This document shows, one piece after another, positions 26,032 to 34,731 of a stretch of 64,000 nucleotides of DNA. The position numbers and the translations under genes are program-made. Source of the DNA: Lacipirellula parvula (lineage in GTDB: Bacteria; Planctomycetota; Planctomycetia; Pirellulales; Lacipirellulaceae); the NCBI RefSeq assembly GCF_009177095.1, contig NZ_AP021861.1, positions 6,182,501-6,246,500 of the forward strand. The letters are read 5' to 3'. How positions within the stretch are numbered: the stretch's first letter is position 1; every line of letters starts with the position of its first letter. The notes under the pieces were generated by a model. That model ran no database searches, was not told the origin of the DNA, and saw only the letters and a list, made by a program, of their open reading frames with translations.

Positions 26032-26856
26032 TCAAGCCGCCATCGGCACCGTCACCAACTCGCCATGAATCGCATGCAGCGACTCCGCATCGATCGTGTG
26101 CTGCCCGTTGGCGAACCCGACAAGCAGCGCCAAATCGCACAGCCGGTTGATCCGCCGCGGCACGCCGCCGGTGAGCTGATGCACCGTCTTCAGCGCATCG
26201 GCCGCGAAGATTTCGCGGGTGGCGCCGGCCGCTTCGAGGCGATGCGTCACATAATCGGCGGTTTCGCTCGCCGACATCGCCGGCAGCAACACCTTGATAT
26301 CCATCCGCTCGTCGAGCGCGCCGTGCCGCTGAATCATCGGCCCGAGCGTCGGCTGCCCGACGAACAACAACGTGAACGGAGGAGCGCCAATCGGTCCAAG
26401 ATTCAGGAGCAACCGCAACGGCTCGAGCAGGCCGCTGTCTTCCAGCAGGTGCGCTTCGTCGATCACGACGACCGCATGCCGCTTCCGCGCCACGTTGTCG
26501 GCGAGAATGTATTCCAATCGCCGCAGGCTTTCCTCGATCGTGTACCGCGGCGGATCGGCCGGCGGCGCGCCGAACTGCTCCGCGAGATACACCAAGAGGT
26601 CACGCTCCGTCATCTGCGGAAACACGACCCGCACGAACGGCTGGAACTGTTCGCTCAGCTGTTGCCGCAATGTTTCAACGAGTAACGTCTTGCCGACGCC
26701 GGCAGCGCCGGCGACCAGGCCCGCCGCGCGTCCATTTTCGATCGCGTAACGGAGCTTGTTGATCGCCGACTGGAACGCGGCTCCGCGATAAAACGTTTGC
26801 GAATCGCAGCCAGGTTCAAACGGCTTCGCGTCGAGTTGCCAGTAATCGAGGTACAT
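26032..26856 (-). CDS. ExeA-like secretion ATPase
   Basis: From the ATG at 26856 the protein has 274 residues; the frame is open to 26913, but the family begins YLDYWQLDAKPFEP. It is an AAA ATPase with Walker A GAAGVGKT, Walker B VVVIDEAH and the sensor block GGVPRRINRLCDLALLVG. This is the family of ExeA and of the secretion ATPase found in exopolysaccharide/PEP-CTERM loci. It lies 17 bases after the CpsD-like gene, in one operon with it. The peptidoglycan-binding C-terminal domain of ExeA is absent. Confidence 0.88.
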   Translation of the reverse strand: MYLDYWQLDAKPFEPGCDSQTFYRGAAFQSAINKLRYAIENGRAAGLVAGAAGVGKTLLVETLRQQLSEQFQPFVRVVFPQMTERDLLVYLAEQFGAPPADPPRYTIEESLRRLEYILADNVARKRHAVVVIDEAHLLEDSGLLEPLRLLLNLGPIGAPPFTLLFVGQPTLGPMIQRHGALDERMDIKVLLPAMSASETADYVTHRLEAAGATREIFAADALKTVHQLTGGVPRRINRLCDLALLVGFANGQHTIDAESLHAIHGELVTVPMAA

Positions 26857-26873
26857 GTCGGCTCGCGGTGGTC

Positions 26874-27929
26874 TTAGGCGGCGCGGAGTTGATTCTCGAC
26901 GACGCCGAGGCAAATCGTCGCCAGTTCAGGCGCGGACTGAAGTAGCTGCTGGGGCTGAGCGGCGCCGCGTCCCGAGGCGACCAGCGCCCCGTCGAGCCGG
27001 CACTGCTGAATGACGCGACGAGCAATCGGCCCTTGCAGCCGCTCGCTCACGACGCCCAGGTCGAACAGGACAATGTCGTAATGATAACGCAACACGCCCG
27101 CGGTAACGGAAGCATGAATCGATTCAAGCCGGCTCGCCGCGCCGACGCCGCCGGTCGCGAGCGGCAACAGCGACAGCCGATCGCTCAATGAGTGGACGAC
27201 GCCCTCGGCCAGCGACACGTTGCCGGCGAGCACGTCTTCCCAGCCGACGGCCGCGGCAAGTCCCAAGTGGCTCGCGAGACCCGGCTTCAGAAAGTTCGCG
27301 TCGACGACCGCCACCGTTTTGCCCGTCTCGATGAGCAAGCGAGCCAAACAGCAAACAAGCGTTGTGCCGCCAGCGCCTGCTCCTTGCGAGCCGATGCCGA
27401 TCAGGCTGCGGCCGTCGTCATCGGCGGCAAGTATCGCCGCCAACGCCGGCTGCAGATGCGGTCGACAACGAAACATCAACTGCTCGTCGACCACCGGCCA
27501 GCGGAACGAGTCAACCTCAAGCGCCGGCTTGAAGCGGCCTTCAACGGTCGGCGTCGACTGAGCAAACGTCGACAACGGCCGACGCTGGCGGTTGGTTTCG
27601 CTTGGCTGCGGCGCAGCGACTGGAGCCGCTGCAACTGCTTCAGCAACCGACGGAGCGGCGAATGTCGGAACTGGAACCGATGCAAAAACTGGCTGCGGCT
27701 GCGATTGAGCAGGTGGGGCTTGGTACGGTGCACGCGGAGCAACAGGACTCGCAGTGACACGTTGCGGCTGCGCAACGGCTGCTTCGACGATGCTGACGGC
27801 GGCGTAGTTGTTCGGTGCTTCCGGAACACGCGGCAACGGCGCAGCTGGCGCAGGCGCGCGGCTGGGAGCGGCGATGGCCGGTTCGTCGATTTCGTAGGCG
27901 CGAATAAACGCCTGGTCGATGGCGCTCAT
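26874..27929 (-). CDS. CpsD/MinD-like P-loop protein lacking the P-loop lysine
   Basis: This 351-residue protein starts after AAGGAG with good spacing. Residues 1-120 are Pro/Ala-rich and probably disordered. The rest resembles the CpsD/Wzc-type BY-kinase ATPase: VAVVDANFLKPGLASHLGL is the Walker A' region and DIVLFDLG the Walker B region. The Walker A site, expected to read P-G-E-G-K-S/T-T, reads G-S-Q-G-A-G-A-G-G-T-T, so the lysine is glycine. No tyrosine-rich tail is present. It may be a non-hydrolysing regulator of polysaccharide export. It sits between a membrane protein and the ExeA-like ATPase. Confidence 0.8.
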   Translation of the reverse strand: MSAIDQAFIRAYEIDEPAIAAPSRAPAPAAPLPRVPEAPNNYAAVSIVEAAVAQPQRVTASPVAPRAPYQAPPAQSQPQPVFASVPVPTFAAPSVAEAVAAAPVAAPQPSETNRQRRPLSTFAQSTPTVEGRFKPALEVDSFRWPVVDEQLMFRCRPHLQPALAAILAADDDGRSLIGIGSQGAGAGGTTLVCCLARLLIETGKTVAVVDANFLKPGLASHLGLAAAVGWEDVLAGNVSLAEGVVHSLSDRLSLLPLATGGVGAASRLESIHASVTAGVLRYHYDIVLFDLGVVSERLQGPIARRVIQQCRLDGALVASGRGAAQPQQLLQSAPELATICLGVVENQLRAA

Positions 27930-27953
27930 GGCGGCGCTCCTTCAGTGAATCAA

Positions 27954-29249
27954 TTAGCGCGGCGGTTGCGGCGGATTGAACGCCGGACCAAGCGATCCAG
28001 CCACGGCCGGCGCGGCGCCGTTCTGTTGCGGAGCCACGAGCGAGAAATCAAGCGGCGGATAAGGCGTCGTCGGATACGGCGAAAGTGAGCTGGCAGCCGG
28101 CGTCGCAATCGGCGCGAAAACGTGTGGCTGCACTGGCGCGGTCACCACGGGCGGAACGACGGCCGCCGGCTGCGATTGCACTTCAGGCGTCGGCTGCACG
28201 ATCTTCGCCGTCACGTGCGGTTGCGTTTCGGCAACTGGCGGAACTTGCGGCGCCGCTTGCCCGATGGGATGCGAATTCAGGTACTTAGCAATCGGATCGG
28301 CCGCGGCTTCCGCTTCGGCGCTGTTCGTCGCCGGCTGCTGAGCCTCCGCGGCTGGCGCCGGCGCGACGCCATTGACCTCCGGCTTTGGCGAAAGATCGAG
28401 TGCCGGCGTCGTCGGCAGCGGCGCGGCGAATGTTTCGTTGGGAGTCGAAGCCGACGGCACGGCCGTTGAGATCGGAGCTACCGACAGCGGCCGCGCTTCG
28501 ATGACAGGAGTCGGAACGTCGGCAATCGTCTCCTGCGGCGCCGACTTGCTACGACCGAACGTCGCGACACAAATTCCGCCGGCGACAAGCAGCAACGCGC
28601 TGACCGCGATCAGCCCGACCTGCGGCTTTCGCGACGTATGCCACTCGTAGAACTGAGCGGCAAATGAATCATTGCGATGCTGGAACGCGAACTCCTCGGC
28701 CCGCCGCGGTTGCGGCGGATCGAAGCGGCGATGCTGCTTCGGCGCGGCCGGACGGAGCGTCGGAAGCTCCGGCTCGCTCGCCGGGCGCTGCCGACGGTCG
28801 AGCATCGGCATCTCGGTGGCACGCATCTCAGTGGCATAGAGCGGCCGCTCGGGCGCCCACGCGTCGCTCGCCGGTTCGGTCGGCATGCGGTGGAGCGCGA
28901 TGTGCGGCGGTTCAGCGACCGCTTCGTTGCGCGGCGTCGCTGGATGGAGACGGCGGTTCGGCGCGGCGGCTTCGACGTACGGCTCGCCCTGCGGCAAGTT
29001 TGGATCGACGATCCGCAACTTCGGCAGCGGAGCGTACTCCATCGCCACGTCGTCGGCGGCGAGCACTGGCGGCGCGTAAGGCCGCGGCGTCGAGTCGACG
29101 AATGGCAAGATGTCTGTCGGCGCCGACGAGGCTGCGATCGGCAGCGGCTCGTCGCCCACCCACGGCAGCTGTGCCAGCACAGGCCACTTCACGATCCCCG
29201 CGCTGTCGCCAAGCGAGTCGTAGCCGGTGGTTGGTGGATCGTGGCTCAC
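27954..29249 (-). CDS. Pro/Ala-rich single-pass membrane protein of the ExeA/CpsD operon
   Basis: This 431-residue protein matches no family I know. Residues 1-195 are Pro-rich with Arg, and begin with the motif GIVKWPVLAQLPWVG. One membrane helix lies at about 209-231 (VGLIAVSALLLVAGGICVA). The remaining 200 residues are Pro/Ala/Val/Gln-rich low-complexity sequence on the other side of the membrane. The gene comes first in a tight operon (24-base gap to the CpsD-like gene), so it may anchor that complex, in the way the chain-length determinant does for BY-kinases. That is inference. Confidence 0.7.
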   Translation of the reverse strand: MSHDPPTTGYDSLGDSAGIVKWPVLAQLPWVGDEPLPIAASSAPTDILPFVDSTPRPYAPPVLAADDVAMEYAPLPKLRIVDPNLPQGEPYVEAAAPNRRLHPATPRNEAVAEPPHIALHRMPTEPASDAWAPERPLYATEMRATEMPMLDRRQRPASEPELPTLRPAAPKQHRRFDPPQPRRAEEFAFQHRNDSFAAQFYEWHTSRKPQVGLIAVSALLLVAGGICVATFGRSKSAPQETIADVPTPVIEARPLSVAPISTAVPSASTPNETFAAPLPTTPALDLSPKPEVNGVAPAPAAEAQQPATNSAEAEAAADPIAKYLNSHPIGQAAPQVPPVAETQPHVTAKIVQPTPEVQSQPAAVVPPVVTAPVQPHVFAPIATPAASSLSPYPTTPYPPLDFSLVAPQQNGAAPAVAGSLGPAFNPPQPPR

Positions 29250-29543
29250 GCGGCAGCTGCGAATGGATGAGGTGATCAGTCGCGGAACGCCCCGCTGGCG
29301 CCGTTGGGCGCACGACGAGACGATTCCCCTTGGAGTATCGGAAGGGGTTGGGTAGTTCTTGAGGATTGTCGCGAGAGTGCCGCGACGAGAGAGAGCGCCA
29401 GCATGAAGAAGACCTTCAAAATGGGGAGCGCATCTTGTGGGAGGCGTCTCCGACGCCGATTCCGCTCACCACTTCAAAGCACCGCGACCTTGCTAGCGGC
29501 TTCGGGATCGGAGATCCCTCCCACAGAATTGCTAGCAGCGCAA
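29250..29543. repeat. Intergenic region with GTGGGAGGCGTCTCC inverted repeat
   Basis: At 29435-29527 the arm TTGTGGGAGGCGTCTCCGAC is mirrored by TCGGAGATCCCTCCCACAGA. The same family occurs at 49255-49348. The rest of the gap holds no gene. Confidence 0.7.
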
Positions 29544-32500
29544 CTAGGGCTTCGCAGCCTGTTCGCCGCCCCAAGGCAGCGTCGGCCAAAGCAGCGTCCG
29601 CCCGTCGCGACCGCTAGTGAGCGCTTGGCTCCCATCCGGCGAGAAGCTCACCGAAGTCACTTCCTCGCCATGCCCGGCGAGCGTGAGCAGCTCTTTGCCG
29701 GTGGCGGCATCCCACAGCTTCACGCCGTTGTCTTCGCTGCCTGTGATCGCCCGCCCGCCGTCGGCGGTGAGCGCCACGCTGGTGATGGCGCCGGTGTGGC
29801 CGGCCAGCGTCTGGCGCTGTTCGCCGGTGGCCGCGTCCCACACGATCGCCGTATTGTCATCGCTGCCGGTAATGATCCATTTTCCATCGGCCGAGTAATC
29901 TCCGCTACGCACGGCCCACTCATGTCCGGCGAGCGTCAGCAGCAACTCGCCGCTCGCGGCGTCGTATACCCTGCCCGTCTTGTCCTCGGCCGAGACGAGC
30001 ACGCGCGTCCCGTCGGGCGAGAAGACGGCTTGCCGAAACCGCATCTTGCCATCGCCGAACTTCGGCTCGAGCGGAGCGCCGTCGGCCGCGTTCCAGAGCC
30101 GCGCGGTGCCGTCGTCGCTCGCCGTCAGCACCTTGGTTCCATCGGGCGAGTAGCGAACGCTGTTGATGAAGCCATCGTGCAGCGCGTCGATCTTGGCGAC
30201 GACGTTGCCGGTGGCGCGATCCCAAATCTTGGCCGAGCGATCCCAACTGCCGGTCACGACTCGCTTGCCGTCAGGCGAAAGATCGGCCGACGCCACGACG
30301 CCATGCGGGCTAAAGCGAACTTCCAGCTCGCGGCTATCGAGATTGAAGATGCGAGCGTCGTTACCGCCGATCGACAGCACGCCGCGATCATCGGGCGTGA
30401 ACCGTGCGGCCCACACGAGCCCGCCGTCATCGCCGAGATTCAGCCACGGCTGCGGCTTGCCCGATGCCTCGTCGCTGACCGTCAGCTCAGTCCCATCAGC
30501 AAGATTCCAGAGTCGCACCGTCCCATCGGCGGAACAAGCGGTGACAGCCAATTGTCCGTCGCTCGACAAGTCGATCGAAGTAAACGCCGTCTCGGGCGTC
30601 GGCGACTCCATCGTTTGCAGCAGCTTGGCGTCGGCGAGCGACCAGAGCCGCAGCTTGCCGTCGTCGCACGAGGTGAGCGCGAGCTTGCCGTCGGCGCTGA
30701 CCGCGACGTCGGTCACCCACTCAGGGTGCTTCAGCACGCCGGCGCGAATCTCCTTGCCGGTGGCGACGTCCCACTGGCCGCAGGTGTTGTCGCCGCTGGA
30801 GGTAATCAGCCTAGCGCCATCGTCGGCGAACGTCATCGCCGTGATCGTGCGGCTATGGCCGCGAAGCCAATCACCCGCTTGCCAAGTTTTGCTGGCGGGA
30901 TCGAAGCGCCATAAGCGAGCATGTCCTTGATCGTCACCGGTAGCGAGCAGTTGGCCGTTGGGTGCGAACGCGACGGCCGTGACTTCTGCTTGATGGCCAT
31001 CGAGCGTGGCCAGCTTATCGCCGCTGTTGGCGTCCCAGACGATTGCGGAACCGCCCGCGCCGCCGGTAGCGATCAGCGAACCGTCGCCGCTCACCGCGAG
31101 CGCCGCCGTCCGTCCGGTATCGTCAAGCCGCAGATTCTCGGCGCCGGTCGCCACGTCCCACAACCGCACGGTACCGTCGCCGGCGCCCGTAGCGAGCCGC
31201 GAACCATCGGCGAAGAACACGGCCGAACTCGCGAGGAAGTCGTGCCCCTCGGCCAGTTGCTCCAATCGCCCAAGCGACGCCGCGTTCCACACCGAAGCGC
31301 TCCGATCGGCGCTCGCCGTGACAATCTCCGAACCATCTCGCGAGAAGCGCGACGAGAGGATCGCGTAGCGCGAGTCTTCGTCACCGCCGTCGAGCGGACG
31401 TTGCTCCGCATAGGCGGCGGGCCGCCAGAGCTTGATCTGGGCATCGCGACCGCCGGAGAGAAGCTGCTGTCCGTCCGCCGAATAGGCGAGGCTGCGGACA
31501 TGGCTCGCGTGGCCGCGGAGTTGCTTCAGCGGTTTCGCCGCAGCGAGATCCCACACGACAATCACGTTGTCTTGCCCGCCACTGGCAAGCGTTGCGCCGT
31601 CAGGTGCGAACGCGAGCGTGCGGACCGGTCCGCGATGGGCGAGCAACTCCGTTTCGTGCGCCGGCGGATCCGCGGAGCCGTCGAGTCGGCGTGCGATGTC
31701 GATCCCCTGCGCTTCCGTTGGATCCCAGAGCAAGACTTTGCCGTCGTACCCAGCCGTGGCGATGCGATCGCCAGCAGGCGAGAAGCGGGCCGCGTAAACG
31801 GGGCCGCGGTGACGCGTGAACTCGGTCCGTTGTTTGTATTCGCCGCTGGCAGCCGTGCTGTCCCGCTGCCAGACGATTGCCTTGCCATCTTGCCCCGCGG
31901 TGACGATCTGCTTGCCATCGGGCGAGAACTCGGCCGACCACACCCACCACGTGTGGCCACGCAGCGTTTGCATCTCTTTGCCCGTCGCGAGATCCCACAA
32001 CCGCGCCGTGTGATCGTAGCCGCTGGTGAGCAGGTAGCGGTCGTCGGGCGAGAAGCGGACGCTGAGGATCGCGTCCTCGTGGCCAACAAGTTTGGCAAGG
32101 AGCTTGCCGTCGGCGACGCTGTAGACGTTGACGACGCCGTCGCTGCCGCCTGCCGCGAGGCGGGCGCCGGCGCCGTCATAGGCGACGGCGTGCACATACT
32201 CCCCTTGCGGCAGCTCATGCACTGGCTTGCCAGTCTGCAAATTCCAAATGGTCGCTTTGCCGTCCCAATCGCCGGTCGCGACGTGCGTCGCATCGGGAGC
32301 GAACGCCGCAGCGTCGATCGGCGCCGAGTTTTTCCACGAGCGTTCCGCAAGATTGCAAAGATAGTCGAGACGGCCCCACTCCCAACCGCGGAGTTCCGGC
32401 GGGCACTGAGCAAGCAGTTCCGCAGCGCGGTCGAAGGCGCCTTCGTCGATTTTCGCCTTCGTCAGCCCGATACGGGCGACGTATGCGGCGTATTCTTCAG

Positions 32501-34553
32501 CATCTTGAGCTTTCTCGGCGGCGATGGTGGCCGCCTCCGCTTTTTGCCGCTGTTCGACGGCAATGGCGAGGTTTTCTTTTGCTTCGCCTTCTGCGTTCGT
32601 CGCACGGACAGTTTCTTTCTCGGCACGATCGCGTGCCACCTCGGCCTTCGCGAAGTTCTGCTTCGCCTCATCCTCGGCGGCGACCGCGCGAATTCGTTGC
32701 GACACCGCCTCATCGCGTTGCGAACGAACTGCGACGAAGGCGATCGAAACAATGCCAATGACCGCTGCAATGAGCGCCGCCACGGCGCCCTTCAGCAGCT
32801 TAATCCGCCTCTGCCGCGATGCCCGCTCCGCGAGGCCGCGGCGCAGTTCGACGAGCGTCTCGCGATGCGATTCGCGTTGTTCGTCGAGCAGCGAAACGCC
32901 AAGATCGTAGTCGCCCTTGGCCAGCGCAAGCCGAGCGTAGTCGATGCGGGCCGAATCGAGCAGCGCGGCCGCCCGATGGTTGCCGATCCACAAGACCAGC
33001 GCTTCTTCAAGCCCGTAGTTTGCTCGCGCGTATAGCTCGTAGTCTTGCTGCTCTGCGGCCGCCTTCAGGTGCCGCTCCGCATGCTCGACCAGATGAATGC
33101 TTTGCGAGTGCGACTGGTAGTCGCGAACAGCCTGCTGGAACTCCGGCACGGTCGCGTGCCGCTCGGCCGGGTCGGTCGCCATCGCCTTCATGGCGATGTC
33201 CATCAGCTCGCCGTTGCGATCGGTGGCGATGATTTGGTTCTTCGCGGCCGAGAAAAGGCACGCCATCACCGTCTTGCCGCTGTGGGGCGGCTTGCCGACG
33301 ATCGCTTCGAACAAGATCGCGCCGAGCAAGTACACGTCGCTGGCGGCAGTGATTTTCTCGATCGGCCCGGTCGCCATTTCAGGCGCCATGTAGGCGGGCG
33401 TCCCGCCCATCGCATCCGATTGCGAAACGCTCGCCGCGTTGGGGAAGTCGGGACTCACCCGCGCGAGGCCCCAGTCCATCACCAGCACTTCGCCGAAGTC
33501 GCCGAGCATGATGTTCTCGGGCTTCAGGTCGCGATGGATGACGCCGTTCACATGCGCAAATGCCACCGCGTCGGCGGCTCGCAACAGAATCGTCAGGTTC
33601 TCGTCGAGCGAACGCTCTTTGATCACTTTGTTCCACGGCGTCCCCTTCACTCGCTTCATCGAGTAAAAGAGGGCCCCGTCGTTGTTGGCGCCGAGGTCGT
33701 AGATCGGGACGATGTTCGGGTGGTCGAGTTCGCCGGTGACGACCGCTTCGGAAATGAACTTCTCGCGTTGGGCGGCGTTCTTGCTATCCTCGCCCTTGAG
33801 CATCTTGAGCGCGACGGTCCGCGCAATCGACGATTGCCGCGCCGCGTAGACGACGCCCATGCCGCCTTCGCCGATAACGTTTAGCAGTTCGTAGTCGGGG
33901 GCGTCAGCCGGCGACATCGTCACCATGCTCGTGGCCCCGCTCGTCCGCACGTTTCGCGACTTGACGATCAGCGACGAGTTGCTGATGAACGAGCCGTTGA
34001 TCGTTTCCTTTTGCTTGATCGTCACATTGGCGTCGGACGAACCGCCGGCAACGGTCCCTTCCCAATGCGACGTCAGCGAGCTCTCGTCGATTGCCGACGA
34101 GCCGCCGAGGAACTGAACCGTTTGCTCGGCGTTGAATGCGACCGTCTTCGGGCTCGACTGTTCATCGTCGGTGAGCTCAAGGCTCATGCTGCTCAGTTCG
34201 AGCGACGCGATCGTCTCGCTTGACGAACTGCCGGAACCGGGCGCGGGCAGCTCGATGGTCATCTCGTTGCTGCGCCGATTCGCGTCGGACTCTTCTTCCG
34301 AGAGAAACCACTCGCCAGCGCCCGACGACGGCGGCTTGCCGACTTTGCCGACGTCGGCGATGGTTTGCATGTTGCCCGAGTCTGGCCGCGGGGCGTCGCC
34401 GGTCCACGTCGCTTGCGAACTCTCGGGCGCCTTGCCCGTCTCGGAGATGTTCCGTCGCGGAAGTTGCCGCACCACCGCGCCGCACGATGCGCAACGGCCC
34501 GCCTTCACGGCAGCGTCGTCCATCTCACGTTGGCAGTTGGGGCAGGCAGACAT
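29544..34553 (-). CDS. Ser/Thr protein kinase with transmembrane helix and 21 WD40 repeats
   Basis: This is a 1669-residue protein. Residues 4-24 form a Cys4 zinc-ribbon (CPNC, CASC). After a Ser/Asp/Glu-rich linker, the Hanks-type kinase domain runs from about 221 to 480, with GEGGMGVVY, Lys250 in TVALKML, catalytic HRDLKPEN (340-347) and Asp360 in VMDWGLA, where DFG is DWG. A 500-580 helical region precedes one membrane helix (588-609) and an Ala/Glu/Lys coiled coil (612-690). From about 745 I count 21 WD repeats, enough for three seven-bladed propellers. If the kinase is cytoplasmic, the propellers lie outside. It likely senses an external partner. Confidence 0.93.
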   Translation of the reverse strand: MSACPNCQREMDDAAVKAGRCASCGAVVRQLPRRNISETGKAPESSQATWTGDAPRPDSGNMQTIADVGKVGKPPSSGAGEWFLSEEESDANRRSNEMTIELPAPGSGSSSSETIASLELSSMSLELTDDEQSSPKTVAFNAEQTVQFLGGSSAIDESSLTSHWEGTVAGGSSDANVTIKQKETINGSFISNSSLIVKSRNVRTSGATSMVTMSPADAPDYELLNVIGEGGMGVVYAARQSSIARTVALKMLKGEDSKNAAQREKFISEAVVTGELDHPNIVPIYDLGANNDGALFYSMKRVKGTPWNKVIKERSLDENLTILLRAADAVAFAHVNGVIHRDLKPENIMLGDFGEVLVMDWGLARVSPDFPNAASVSQSDAMGGTPAYMAPEMATGPIEKITAASDVYLLGAILFEAIVGKPPHSGKTVMACLFSAAKNQIIATDRNGELMDIAMKAMATDPAERHATVPEFQQAVRDYQSHSQSIHLVEHAERHLKAAAEQQDYELYARANYGLEEALVLWIGNHRAAALLDSARIDYARLALAKGDYDLGVSLLDEQRESHRETLVELRRGLAERASRQRRIKLLKGAVAALIAAVIGIVSIAFVAVRSQRDEAVSQRIRAVAAEDEAKQNFAKAEVARDRAEKETVRATNAEGEAKENLAIAVEQRQKAEAATIAAEKAQDAEEYAAYVARIGLTKAKIDEGAFDRAAELLAQCPPELRGWEWGRLDYLCNLAERSWKNSAPIDAAAFAPDATHVATGDWDGKATIWNLQTGKPVHELPQGEYVHAVAYDGAGARLAAGGSDGVVNVYSVADGKLLAKLVGHEDAILSVRFSPDDRYLLTSGYDHTARLWDLATGKEMQTLRGHTWWVWSAEFSPDGKQIVTAGQDGKAIVWQRDSTAASGEYKQRTEFTRHRGPVYAARFSPAGDRIATAGYDGKVLLWDPTEAQGIDIARRLDGSADPPAHETELLAHRGPVRTLAFAPDGATLASGGQDNVIVVWDLAAAKPLKQLRGHASHVRSLAYSADGQQLLSGGRDAQIKLWRPAAYAEQRPLDGGDEDSRYAILSSRFSRDGSEIVTASADRSASVWNAASLGRLEQLAEGHDFLASSAVFFADGSRLATGAGDGTVRLWDVATGAENLRLDDTGRTAALAVSGDGSLIATGGAGGSAIVWDANSGDKLATLDGHQAEVTAVAFAPNGQLLATGDDQGHARLWRFDPASKTWQAGDWLRGHSRTITAMTFADDGARLITSSGDNTCGQWDVATGKEIRAGVLKHPEWVTDVAVSADGKLALTSCDDGKLRLWSLADAKLLQTMESPTPETAFTSIDLSSDGQLAVTACSADGTVRLWNLADGTELTVSDEASGKPQPWLNLGDDGGLVWAARFTPDDRGVLSIGGNDARIFNLDSRELEVRFSPHGVVASADLSPDGKRVVTGSWDRSAKIWDRATGNVVAKIDALHDGFINSVRYSPDGTKVLTASDDGTARLWNAADGAPLEPKFGDGKMRFRQAVFSPDGTRVLVSAEDKTGRVYDAASGELLLTLAGHEWAVRSGDYSADGKWIITGSDDNTAIVWDAATGEQRQTLAGHTGAITSVALTADGGRAITGSEDNGVKLWDAATGKELLTLAGHGEEVTSVSFSPDGSQALTSGRDGRTLLWPTLPWGGEQAAKP

Positions 34554-34731
34554 CGGCTAATTGGCAACGAACACGAGTCGAAGCGGGCTGGTGGAACCGG
34601 GCCGCGGGCAAGCTTCGATTGTAATCACGGGGCAAACTGGGACTGCTGCCGCGGCCCCGATTCCGGCAGGACGTGGCAATCCGTTCGCCAGCAACGGGCC
34701 GCCCGCCGTTGGGTTGGAGCGATTCTGCGGG

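Noticed and set aside
27192-28088. 298-residue frame opposite the CpsD-like gene
   Set aside because: Arg-rich antisense shadow of a gene with clear CpsD-family features, with no start signal of its own.
30921-33035. 704-residue open frame opposite the WD40 kinase
   Set aside because: It is antisense to a real gene in GC-rich DNA, is Arg/Val-rich, and has no family features or start signal.
29544-34553. The DWG motif as a sign of a dead kinase
   Set aside because: The metal-binding Asp, the catalytic HRD and Lys are all present, so activity is likely.
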